Source: JAAYBF01 sp963716445 (GTDB lineage Bacteria > Actinomycetota > Thermoleophilia > Solirubrobacterales > Thermoleophilaceae). Taken from it: DNA of 64,000 nucleotides. The notes beneath the pieces are model-generated. The model was not told where the DNA came from, did not search any database, and saw nothing but the letters and a program-made list of their open reading frames with translations. The stretch lies in assembly GCA_963716445.1 (NCBI GenBank), contig OY970313.1, positions 1,798,001 through 1,862,000 of the forward strand, written 5' to 3'. The position numbers and the translations under genes are program-made. Shown in pieces: positions 19,657 through 27,347 of the stretch. Every line of letters starts with the position of its first letter. The first letter of the stretch is position 1.

Positions 19657-20129
19657 GACTGCTCGCCGTGTTGCTCGCGGCGATCGCCGTGGTCGGCCTC
19701 CCGGGCGGAGCGCTCGCCGCCGACTGTCCGAGGACCACGCTCTCGGCCGTCGAGGCCGAGGTGATGTGCCCGGTCTGCGGCACGCCGCTCGCCCTCGCCA
19801 CCGAGGCGCCGCAGGCCAACCGCGAGCGGGCGCTGATCCAGCGGCTGATCGACCGCTGCCGGTCGAAGGAGCAGATCAAGACGGTGCTGGTCGCGGAGTT
19901 CGGCGAGGACGTGCTGGCGCTGCCGGAGGCCGACGGGTTCAATCTGAGCGCCTATCTGGTGCCGGGGCTCGCCGTGCTGCTCGCCGCCGGCGGAGTCGCC
20001 TTCGCGGCGCGGCGCTGGCGCAGGGACGGCGGTGGCGGCGGGTCGCTCGACGCGGACAGCGGCGGCGCGACGCCTGACGCCGCGGCGGCCAGGCGCCTCG
20101 ACACGGACCTGGAGCGCTACGACCTGTGA
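19653..20129 (+). CDS. ccmH: CcmH, cytochrome c maturation thiol protein
   Basis: 158 residues: signal peptide (1-23), a three-helix domain with the redox pair C39-P-V-C42 in AEVMCPVCGTPLA, a membrane helix (about 103-123), then a Gly/Asp-rich cytoplasmic tail. CcmH reduces or holds apocytochrome c thiols together with CcmG. The start GTG overlaps the stop of the thioredoxin gene (GTGA), and its own stop overlaps the ccdA start, so the three are translationally coupled. The long Gly-rich tail is an elaboration without known function. Confidence 0.92.
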   Translation: MRLLAVLLAAIAVVGLPGGALAADCPRTTLSAVEAEVMCPVCGTPLALATEAPQANRERALIQRLIDRCRSKEQIKTVLVAEFGEDVLALPEADGFNLSAYLVPGLAVLLAAGGVAFAARRWRRDGGGGGSLDADSGGATPDAAAARRLDTDLERYDL

Positions 20130-20875
20130 TCGGCGCGGACACCGTCGACACGACGGTCGTCGCGGCGTTCGCGGTCGGCTTCGTGTCGTTCATCTCACCG
20201 TGCGTGCTGCCGCTCGTGCCCGGCTACCTGTCGACGATCTCCGGCGTCTCGTTCGCCGACATCGAGGCCGGCAAGGCGCGACGCGAGGTGCTCGGCCCGG
20301 CGCTGCTGTTCTGCCTCGCCTTCTCGATCATGTTCGTCGCGCTCGGGATGACCGCCACCGGGCTCGGCCAGACGCTGCAAGACCACCGCCAGCTGCTGCG
20401 CGAGATCTCCGGCATCGTGATCGCGCTGCTCGGCGTCTTCTTCGTCGCCACGCTGTTCGTCGGCCGGCTCAACCGCGAGTGGCGCCCCGAGGCGCTGCTG
20501 TCGCACGCCGGCACCGGTGGACCGATCGTCGCCGGCCTCGCCTTCGCCGTCGCCTGGCTGCCGTGCACCGGCCCGACGCTCGGCGCCGTGCTGACGGCGG
20601 CGTCGAACGAGACGACGGTCGGCGAGGGCGGCGTGCTGCTCGCCTTCTACGCATTCGGCCTCGCGGTCCCGTTCGTCCTCAGCGCGCTGGCGTTCTCGCA
20701 CGTCTCCGGCTTCTTCCGCTTCTTCCGCAACCACTACACCGCGATCACGCTGGTCTCCGGCGTGATCCTGATCGCGATGGGCGTGATGCTCTACAGCAAC
20801 GAGCTGACGCGTCTGAACGCCGAGGCGCTGGCATTGATGGACGACCTCGGGATCAACCTCTTCTCAGAGCTGTAG
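20126..20875 (+). CDS. ccdA: CcdA, thiol-electron transporter
   Basis: 249 residues with six or so membrane helices. The two essential cysteines are Cys26 (SPCVLPLVPGY) and Cys147 (WLPCTGPTLG), symmetry-related as in CcdA/DsbD. It carries electrons from cytoplasmic thioredoxin across the membrane to the CcmG-like protein. GTG start overlaps the ccmH stop. A 47-base gap then separates it from the convergent gene ending at 20923; no hairpin is evident there. Confidence 0.94.
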   Translation: MIGADTVDTTVVAAFAVGFVSFISPCVLPLVPGYLSTISGVSFADIEAGKARREVLGPALLFCLAFSIMFVALGMTATGLGQTLQDHRQLLREISGIVIALLGVFFVATLFVGRLNREWRPEALLSHAGTGGPIVAGLAFAVAWLPCTGPTLGAVLTAASNETTVGEGGVLLAFYAFGLAVPFVLSALAFSHVSGFFRFFRNHYTAITLVSGVILIAMGVMLYSNELTRLNAEALALMDDLGINLFSEL

Positions 20876-20922
20876 GAGCTGAGGAAACACGAAACCTTCG
20901 AGGACGTCCGAGCTGCCGTAGG

Positions 20923-22863
20923 TCAGGAGCCGGTGCTGCGAGGCCGCTGCGAAATGACAAGCCTGACTCGGGTCCTGCCTGCCCCGGAGCGAAGGATGCC
21001 TGCGTCTTGCCCCAACACTACGAGGGTGGGCCTCCTCCACGTCTGTAGTAGCTCCCGCCCATGTCGCGATAGCCGCGCCACGACTACCCCGCGTGTGCCG
21101 GCCGCCATGCGGTAGCGAGCGCGCGCGAGCACGACGAGCCGGCCAGGTCGATCCCCGCGGGCGAAGCGACGTCCGACGATCGTCAACCTCCCAGCGCAGT
21201 CGTAGCGTGAGTTGCAGGCGGCCCGGAGCAGAAGCGCACGTCGGCCGATTACGGTCACCTTCGCGGCAAGGCGAAGTCGCCCATGCGAGATGAGCGAGGG
21301 GACGGCCGGCTCTGCCGGCGCGACGAGCGGCGGACTGGGCGGCGGCGGCCCCGACGGATCGAACGGCGGACTGGGCGGCGGCGGCCCCGACGGATCGAAC
21401 GGCGGACTGGGCGGCGGCGGCCCCGACGGATCGAACGGCGGACTGGGCGGCGGCGGCCCCGACGGATCGAACGGCGGACTGGGCGTGGGCTCGACGGCGT
21501 CACCGCCCCGTGCCATCTGAACGCGTCCGCCACCCAAGCCGTCGGAGCGCTTCCAGACCACCGTGACCCGGTTCAGGGAATCGACCACCAGAGCAGGCGA
21601 CTCGTGATAGGCGCCGTCGCTCGCGGTCGACAGTGTCTGTAACGGTCCGATCGCGTCCACGGCGCCGATGCGCACGGCTCTGACGGCGCCATCCGGAGTA
21701 GGCCAAAAACGGAGGGTCTCGTCCCAGACGACCGTCGCGCCGTCCGAGCGATCAGCCGCGACATCCATGCCGCTGCCGCCGGAGGACGCTGACCCCACCA
21801 CGCGGACGGCCTCCAGCGAGCCGTCAGCGCCGACGCGGACCGACATGGCGGCGCGCGGGAGCTGGTCCTCCCACACGACCACAGCCCGGTCGCGCGAGTC
21901 GATCGCCACCTTCGGACCCAGCGCCTGCCCGGGGCCGGACAGCGTCCGAACCGCTTCCGGCTCGCCATCAGAGCCGATGCGCACCGACTTGACCCGCCGC
22001 CAGTCGTTCTCGTGCTCACCCTCGGCGATGGCAACGTCCTCCTGCCACACCGCCGTCATACGATCCGCGGAGTCGACCGCGATGTCGGGAAGCCCTTGGC
22101 CGTAGGTCCGGTCGGACAGATTCCAGACCGCCTCCGGAACGCCGTCCGCCCCGATCCGGACGGACTGGACGTACTCGTCACCGGACCAGACGACCGTCAC
22201 GCGGTCCTGGGAGTCGACCGCAGCCCGCGGCAGGAAGCCGCCCTCCCACAGTGCCGAGAGCGTCCTGACCGGTCCGGGGTTGCCATCCTCATCCAGGCGC
22301 ACGCCCTGTACGTGCAGGCTCGCACCGCCACCGCTGTACCAGACGACCGTGGCGCGGCCCTTGGAGTCGACGACTACCTCCGGCATCCAGCCGGCGTCCG
22401 CCGATAGGGTCCGCACGGGTCCCGGCACGTCTCCCGCGCTCACCTGTACGGCCGTAATCCGGTGGGGTCCGGAGCTTTGGGACTGGTACCAGACGGCCGT
22501 CGCGCGCCCCTGGGAGTCGACCGCGATCTTCGGAGACCACGCAGGCTCCGTCGACTCCGAAAGCGTCAGGACGGGCCCGGGCGTGCCATCGGCGCCGATC
22601 CGCACTGCCTCGACCTTGGCTCCTTCCGACGTATTGCGGCTCCAGACGGCCATGGCGACGTCGTCGGTCCCCATGGCCACCGCTGGCGCGTGCAGGATCG
22701 ACCCCTCGGGCTCCGAGAGATCCTGCGGCGGCGAGAACGCCGGGCCCGCCTGCGTACCGGGAGCCGACAGCGCCAGACCGACGAGAGTTACTACCGCGAC
22801 TGTCCGCGCGCGCGCCTGGATCGACGGTGCCATCACTCGCACGCCTCGCCGATTGCCCCTCAT
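20923..22863 (-). CDS. secreted repeat protein with proline-rich tandem repeat
   Basis: 646 residues; translation may begin at 22863 or at the ATG at 22833, which opens directly into the signal peptide (AVVTLVGLALSAPGTQA). About residues 55-450 consist of eight or nine repeats of roughly 45 residues, each with a core such as VAVDSKGRATVVW and RIGADGxPG, which looks like a beta-propeller or beta-strand repeat. Then come four identical 12-residue units PFDPSGPPPPSP as a stiff linker, and a C-terminal beta-domain (about 530-646) with two Cys. Probably a cell-surface protein; no enzyme motif seen. The family is common in secreted proteins of these bacteria, but its role is unknown. Confidence 0.75.
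   Translation of the reverse strand: MRGNRRGVRVMAPSIQARARTVAVVTLVGLALSAPGTQAGPAFSPPQDLSEPEGSILHAPAVAMGTDDVAMAVWSRNTSEGAKVEAVRIGADGTPGPVLTLSESTEPAWSPKIAVDSQGRATAVWYQSQSSGPHRITAVQVSAGDVPGPVRTLSADAGWMPEVVVDSKGRATVVWYSGGGASLHVQGVRLDEDGNPGPVRTLSALWEGGFLPRAAVDSQDRVTVVWSGDEYVQSVRIGADGVPEAVWNLSDRTYGQGLPDIAVDSADRMTAVWQEDVAIAEGEHENDWRRVKSVRIGSDGEPEAVRTLSGPGQALGPKVAIDSRDRAVVVWEDQLPRAAMSVRVGADGSLEAVRVVGSASSGGSGMDVAADRSDGATVVWDETLRFWPTPDGAVRAVRIGAVDAIGPLQTLSTASDGAYHESPALVVDSLNRVTVVWKRSDGLGGGRVQMARGGDAVEPTPSPPFDPSGPPPPSPPFDPSGPPPPSPPFDPSGPPPPSPPFDPSGPPPPSPPLVAPAEPAVPSLISHGRLRLAAKVTVIGRRALLLRAACNSRYDCAGRLTIVGRRFARGDRPGRLVVLARARYRMAAGTRGVVVARLSRHGRELLQTWRRPTLVVLGQDAGILRSGAGRTRVRLVISQRPRSTGS
21332..21475. repeat. 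four perfect 36-bp tandem repeats
   Basis: Unit starts GGACTGGGCGGCGGCGGC; copies at 21332, 21368, 21404 and 21440, plus a partial fifth. They encode the PFDPSGPPPPSP linker of the secreted repeat protein. Perfect identity at the DNA level implies recent expansion or copy-number change. Confidence 0.95.
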
Positions 22864-23009
22864 GCACGCTCCATCAAGTCATTAGAACACAGTTTGGAAC
22901 AGTCATGTAAGCGATTGTTTGTATCTATCGTGCTTGGTAGTAGCCCAACCTCCGATTGTGTGGCGCCGCTGCTCGGGCTGCGGTGAGCCGTCGAGAGCTA
23001 CTACTAGAC

Positions 23010-23165
23010 GCGCTACATCTCGTCGGGCGCCGCGACCCCCGAGCAGGTCGAGCGAGCGGGCGATGACGCGGCGGGTGATCTCGCAGAAGGCGATCCGCAG
23101 GTCCTCGTCGCCGCCCTCCTCGGCGGCGCCGACGACCTGGCAGTCGCGATAGAAGGCCGAGAAGG
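23010..23165 (-). pseudogene. fragment of argS (3' end), duplicated
   Basis: These 156 bases match 27193-27347, the last 50 or so codons and stop of the intact argS gene, with only two substitutions and one extra C (a run of five C at 23035-23039 instead of four), which shifts the frame. The orientation is the same as in the intact gene, so the two copies are direct repeats about 4.18 kb apart. The fragment has no start codon or aminoacylation domain and cannot be functional. It lies in the 638-base gap before the LAL regulator. Confidence 0.95.
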
Positions 23166-23166
23166 G

Positions 23167-23181
23167 GCTGAGAGCCTCAGC
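23167..23181. terminator. short hairpin at the edge of the argS fragment
   Basis: GCTGAG-AGC-CTCAGC, two bases beyond the end of the duplicated argS segment. No T-run follows, so termination is uncertain. Confidence 0.3.
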
Positions 23182-23214
23182 GGGCGTCTTCGCCGCCCCG
23201 GATCGCTAGCCAGG

Positions 23215-23244
23215 ACCGCCCGCCTCGCGAACGAGGCGGGCGGT
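23215..23244. terminator. strong GC-rich hairpin
   Basis: A perfect 13-bp stem (ACCGCCCGCCTCG pairing with CGAGGCGGGCGGT) around a CGAA loop. It looks like a factor-independent terminator without a long T-run, as usual in high-GC actinobacteria. It lies between the argS fragment and the LAL regulator. Confidence 0.6.
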
Positions 23245-23267
23245 TGTCTGGCTGTGGCGGGCAGGGT

Positions 23268-23293
23268 CCGCCAGCCTGGAGGGAGGCTGGCGG
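23268..23293. terminator. second GC-rich hairpin
   Basis: A perfect 10-bp stem (CCGCCAGCCT / AGGCTGGCGG) with a 6-base loop, 24 bases after the previous hairpin; the arms can be extended by GGGT...ACCC with a small bulge. Confidence 0.5.
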
Positions 23294-23345
23294 ATACCCG
23301 TGAGGCGCCCGCCCCAGCTTGACTGCGCCGCGATCTTCCCCGTCG

Positions 23346-23395
23346 CGTCGCATAGATAAAAACATAGACTTACTCAATGAAGACAGTGGCATCTA
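23346..23395 (+). promoter_or_regulatory. AT-rich putative promoter region of the LAL regulator
   Basis: A patch much richer in A/T than its surroundings. It contains TAGACT (23366-23371), a possible -10 box, and the segment CATAGATAAAAAC (23351-23363) that recurs with one change upstream of the sigma factor gene (6037-6049). The leader to the gene start would be about 125 nt. Confidence 0.35.
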
Positions 23396-23491
23396 CGCTG
23401 GGCGATTCTGATCGGTATGGAAGGTCGCCACAAGGGGGGCGGTGCCCTGAGATCGACCCTGAGATCGAGTCCGTCGCGGCTCGGAGGAAGC

Positions 23492-23548
23492 ATGGACGTC
23501 GATGACGGTGCTGCTGGAGCGCGAGCGCGAGCTCGCCGAGATCGATGA
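23492..23548 (+). other. possible 18-codon upstream reading frame overlapping the LAL gene
   Basis: The ribosome-binding site GGAGGA (23483-23488) is 3 bases from this ATG and 13 from the ATG of the LAL gene at 23502, which is in another frame. Translation from 23492 gives an 18-residue Arg/Ala-rich peptide (MDVDDGAAGA...). It may couple or restrain translation of the regulator, or it may be coincidence. Confidence 0.3.
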
Positions 23549-26342
23549 CGCCGTCGCGGGCGCACGGTCGGGCTCGGGTCGCCTGGTCGTGATCGAGGCG
23601 GAGGCTGGACTCGGCAAGACGCGACTGCTGCACGCCGCGCGCGAGGCGGGGGTGGGTGCGGGGCTGTCGGTGCTCACGGCCCGGGCGACGGAGCTCGAGC
23701 GCGACTTCCCCTTCTCGCTCGTCCGCCAGCTCCTCGTGCCGCGGCTCGCCTCTACCCCGGCAGCCGAGCGAGACGCGCTGTTCGACGGGGCCGAGGCCGC
23801 ACGCGGCGCTCTGGGCATGACGCCCTGGGAGCCCGAGGCACAGTGGGTGCCGGACACCTTCTCGGTGCTCCACGCGCTCTACTGGGTGACCGCCAGCCTG
23901 GCCGAGCCGCAGCCGCTGCTGCTCGCGATCGACGATGCCCACTGGGCCGACGCCGCGTCACAGGACTACCTGGGATTCCTGCTGCCACGCCTCGAGGAGC
24001 TGCCGGTGCTGTTGGCGGTGACGGCTCGACCGGTCGATCCCGAGACCGCGGGCGGTCTCGCGCGGATCGTGGCCGATCCGCAAGGCCGGCGGCTGACGCC
24101 TCGCACGCTCAGCACCGACGCGACGGAGGCGCTGCTCGCCGCGGAGCTGGGCGGTGACCCCGACGCCGAGTTCGCGAAGGCGTGTCACGACTCGAGCGGT
24201 GGCAACCCGTTCCTGCTGTGCGAGTTGGCGCGCACCCTCGCCGAGCGGCAGATCCCGCCCCGGGCCGAAAACGCGGCGCGGGTTCGCGACCTCACCCCCG
24301 AGCGCGTCGCGCGCACCGTGCTGGTGCGACTGGCGCGGCTCCCCGCCGACGCCCGCGCGGTGGCGCGGGCCCTGGCCGTGGCAGGCGACGACAGCGACCA
24401 TCGGCTCGTGGCGGCGTTGGCGGGGCTGGATGCCGACGCTGTCCTCAGCGCCGCCGACACCCTCCGCGACGGCTTCGTCTTCGACCGCGCCGCCTCGCTG
24501 CGCTTCATCCACCCACTGGTTCACAACGCCGTCTACGTCGACCTCCGTGCGGGGCAGCGCGCCCTTGCGCACAAGCGCGCGGCGGCGCTGCTACGCGACC
24601 GCGACGCCGATCCTGAGCAGATCGCGACCCACCTCCTGGTCACCGAGGCTCGGGGGGACCGGGAAGCCGTCGAGACGCTCGTCGCGGCCGGCAGGAGCGC
24701 GCTGCGCAACGGGGCGCCGAAGTCGGCGATCGCGTTCCTGACGCGCGCGCTCCGGGAGCCGCCGCCTCCCGACAGCCGCGCTGGCGTGCTGGGCCCGCTG
24801 ATCTCGGCCGGCCTGCGAGCCGTCGACGGGTCGCTGTACGCGGAGATCGAGTCGGACGTCTTCGCGGAGATGGAGCGCAACCCGAGGCTGCGAGGCCGCT
24901 GGGCGCTGAAGCTCTCGCTGTGGATGACCTTGAGCGGGCGCTTGGACGAGGCTGTCGCACTACTCGAGCAAGCGGTCGAGGTCGCGGCCGGCGAGGGCGA
25001 CATCGATCGGGTGTTTCGCTTCGAGGCGCAGCTGACCACGGTCGCCCAGCTGCCGGTGGAGGAGGCGAGAGCCAGGCTCGAGCGGTATCGCGACCGCGTC
25101 GAGCCCGACAGCGCGAGCGGTCGGCTGGCAGCCGCGCTCGACGCCCAGTGGGCGATGGTCGACGGCAGGGCCTCGGATGCCGCCGACCTCGCACGTCGCG
25201 CGCTGCGCGATGGCGAGCTCTTCACCGAGCAGACCGAGCTGATGGCTCCCGGGGCGATGGTCTTCGTCCTGATATTCACCGAGCGGCTCGACGACGCACA
25301 GCGAGGTGCTGAGCAGGCGCTTGCCGTCGCCCGAGAGCAAGGCGCGACGCCCATGTTGGCCGGAGCGCTGTGGCTACGCGGATTCGTGGCGTTCGTGCGC
25401 GGAGATCTGCCGGCGGCTGAGGTCGACGTCCGTCAGTCGGTCGATCTCGCCCGCGAGGCCGGCATCCAGCCGGCGTTGCTCTTGTTCACGGGCTTGCTGG
25501 TCGAGATCCTGATCCGTCGCGATCAGCTCGACCTGGCCGAGGCCGAGCTCGACGCGACAGGCTTCGGGGCGGGCGTCATGCCGGAGGGCCCGCTGTTCGG
25601 CCTGCTCCTGTACTCGCGCGGCCGGGTGCATCTGGCGCGCGGCAGGACCGAGCAGGCCGTGGACGACTTCCTCGAGTATCACCGCCGCGGGGAGCGGACC
25701 GGCGTCGGTGCGGGCGCCCTCGGAGCGGGCCCGATCATGCTCTCGGGCGCGTTCGCCGCCGTCGCGCTGGTCGCCCTCGGGGAGCGCGAGCGCGCCCGCG
25801 AGCTTGCGGAGGCGTGGCTGGTCCGTGCCCGGCGATGGGGCGTGCCGATAACGCTCGCACGCTCGGCCGGCGCGCTCGGTCTCGCGGTCGGAGGAGAGGC
25901 GGGCATCGAGCTGCTCGAGGAGGCAGTCGCTGTTCTGGAGGACTCCCCTGCGCGCCTCGAGCGAGGACATGCGCTTTGTGAGCTGGGCGCTGCGCTGCGC
26001 CGTGGCAACCGCCGCGTCAAGGCCCGCGAGCCCCTTCGCAGGGCCTTGGAGATCGCGCGTGGGTGCGGTGCGACCGAACTTGCGCGGCGAGCCTACGACG
26101 AGCTCCAGGCATGCGGGGAGAAGGTCCCGCGCTACACGCCGATCGGCGTGGAGTCGCTCACGCCGAGCGAGCGCCGCGTGGCCGAGATGGCAGCATCGGG
26201 GTTGACCAACCGTCAGATCGCCCAGCTGCTGTTCGTCACGATCAAGACCGTCGAGACTCATCTCAGCGCCTCCTACGACAAGCTCGGCATTCGGTCTCGC
26301 CGCCAGCTTTCCGCCGCGCTGTCCAGGCCGTCGGTCGCCTGA
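23502..26342 (+). CDS. LAL-family transcriptional regulator (AAA ATPase + LuxR HTH)
   Basis: 946 residues. An AAA-type nucleotide-binding domain opens the protein (Walker A EAEAGLGKT, about 33-40; Walker B LLLAIDDAHWAD, about 141-152), then a long helical TPR-like middle part (about 370-860), and a C-terminal LuxR-type helix-turn-helix (about 883-940, LTPSERRVAEMAASGLTNRQ then VETHLS). This is the MalT/LAL architecture: large ATP-dependent activators that sense a ligand or partner. The target is unknown; the neighbours are xthA and the duplicated argS end. The gene and xthA lie between direct repeats. The ribosome-binding site is oddly far from this ATG (see upstream reading frame). Confidence 0.9.
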   Translation: MTVLLERERELAEIDDAVAGARSGSGRLVVIEAEAGLGKTRLLHAAREAGVGAGLSVLTARATELERDFPFSLVRQLLVPRLASTPAAERDALFDGAEAARGALGMTPWEPEAQWVPDTFSVLHALYWVTASLAEPQPLLLAIDDAHWADAASQDYLGFLLPRLEELPVLLAVTARPVDPETAGGLARIVADPQGRRLTPRTLSTDATEALLAAELGGDPDAEFAKACHDSSGGNPFLLCELARTLAERQIPPRAENAARVRDLTPERVARTVLVRLARLPADARAVARALAVAGDDSDHRLVAALAGLDADAVLSAADTLRDGFVFDRAASLRFIHPLVHNAVYVDLRAGQRALAHKRAAALLRDRDADPEQIATHLLVTEARGDREAVETLVAAGRSALRNGAPKSAIAFLTRALREPPPPDSRAGVLGPLISAGLRAVDGSLYAEIESDVFAEMERNPRLRGRWALKLSLWMTLSGRLDEAVALLEQAVEVAAGEGDIDRVFRFEAQLTTVAQLPVEEARARLERYRDRVEPDSASGRLAAALDAQWAMVDGRASDAADLARRALRDGELFTEQTELMAPGAMVFVLIFTERLDDAQRGAEQALAVAREQGATPMLAGALWLRGFVAFVRGDLPAAEVDVRQSVDLAREAGIQPALLLFTGLLVEILIRRDQLDLAEAELDATGFGAGVMPEGPLFGLLLYSRGRVHLARGRTEQAVDDFLEYHRRGERTGVGAGALGAGPIMLSGAFAAVALVALGERERARELAEAWLVRARRWGVPITLARSAGALGLAVGGEAGIELLEEAVAVLEDSPARLERGHALCELGAALRRGNRRVKAREPLRRALEIARGCGATELARRAYDELQACGEKVPRYTPIGVESLTPSERRVAEMAASGLTNRQIAQLLFVTIKTVETHLSASYDKLGIRSRRQLSAALSRPSVA

Positions 26343-26399
26343 CCCGCTGCGCGGAGCGCATGACCTGGAAGCAGCACGGCGATCGACCTCGAGGGCTCG

Positions 26400-26405
26400 T
26401 AGGGT
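26400..26405 (+). promoter_or_regulatory. xthA -10 box
   Basis: TAGGGT, 8 nt before the GTG at 26414; fixes the xthA start and predicts a leaderless mRNA. Confidence 0.6.
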
Positions 26406-26413
26406 GGCGTGAC

Positions 26414-27175
26414 GTGAAGCTCGTGACGTGGAACGTCAACTCGCTCAAGGTCCGGATGCCACGGCTGCTGGAGCTGCTCGAGACACACGGCCCCGATCTC
26501 GTGCTGCTGCAGGAGACGAAGTGCGAGCCCGACGCCTTTCCGGCGCTCGAGCTGGAGGCGGCGGGTTACCGGGCGACCCACCACAGCGCCGGCCGCTGGG
26601 CGGGCGTGGCCCTGCTCGCGCGCGAGGAGCCGCGCGACGTCGCCGTAGGCCTGCCGGGCGAGCCGGCGATCGACGAGGCGCGCTGGATCGAGGCGACGGT
26701 CGCCGGCCTACGCGTGGTCTCGGTCTACGTGCCGAACGGCCGGGCGCCCGACACGCCGGCCTACGCCGACAAGCTCCGCTTCCTCGAAGCTATGGCAACG
26801 CGAATCGAGGCGCTGTCTGGCGGTCCGCTCGTGGTCGCGGGCGACTTCAACGTCTGCCCGACGGATCTCGACGTCTACGACCCGGCCGCGTTCGTCGGAG
26901 CCACGCACGTCACGGCTCCCGAGCGCGAGCGCTTCCGGGCCCTGCTCGACGCCGGCACGGTCGACGCGTTCCGCGAGCTGCATCCGGACGAGCAGGGCTT
27001 CACCTGGTGGGACTACCGCCAGGGCCACTTCCACCGCAAGCTCGGACTGCGCATCGACGCGCACCTCGTGTCGGCGCCGCTCGCCGGTCGAATCGCCGCG
27101 TGCGGGATCGACCGCGACTTCCGCAAGGGCCCGAAGCCGTCGGACCACGCTCCATTGCTGCTCGAGCTGAGCTGA
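26414..27175 (+). CDS. xthA: exodeoxyribonuclease III
   Basis: 253 residues from the GTG at 26414 (KLVTWNVNSLKVR). Motifs of the exonuclease III / AP endonuclease family: VLLQETKCE (metal-binding Glu), VAGDFNVCPTDLDV (Asp and Asn of the active site), GFTWWDYR, LGLRIDAHLVS and the C-terminal KPSDHAPLLLEL catalytic Asp-His. It repairs abasic sites and trims 3' ends. It is convergent with argS, 20 bases away from the argS stop. Length is normal. Confidence 0.95.
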   Translation: MKLVTWNVNSLKVRMPRLLELLETHGPDLVLLQETKCEPDAFPALELEAAGYRATHHSAGRWAGVALLAREEPRDVAVGLPGEPAIDEARWIEATVAGLRVVSVYVPNGRAPDTPAYADKLRFLEAMATRIEALSGGPLVVAGDFNVCPTDLDVYDPAAFVGATHVTAPERERFRALLDAGTVDAFRELHPDEQGFTWWDYRQGHFHRKLGLRIDAHLVSAPLAGRIAACGIDRDFRKGPKPSDHAPLLLELS

Positions 27176-27192
27176 GCGGCGACAGCCGAGCT

Positions 27193-27347
27193 GCGCTACA
27201 TCTCGTCGGGCGCCGCGACCCCGAGCAGGTCGAGCGAGCGGGCGATGACGCGGCGGGTGAGCTCGCAGAAGGCGATCCGCAGGTCCTCGTCGCCGCCCTC
27301 CTCGGCGGCGCCGACGACCTTGCAGTCGCGATAGAAGGCCGAGAAGG
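27193..27347. repeat. right-hand copy of the 155-bp argS-end direct repeat
   Basis: Direct repeat of 23010-23165 (98% identity by eye). This copy is the functional 3' end of argS. The two copies bracket the LAL regulator and xthA. Confidence 0.95.

Noticed and set aside
21332..21475. CRISPR-like array
   Set aside because: The 36-bp units are directly adjacent with no spacers and encode a repeated Pro-rich linker.
22864..23501. Additional protein genes in the 638-base gap
   Set aside because: No frame has a credible start and domain; the region holds the argS fragment, three hairpins and AT-rich promoter stretches.
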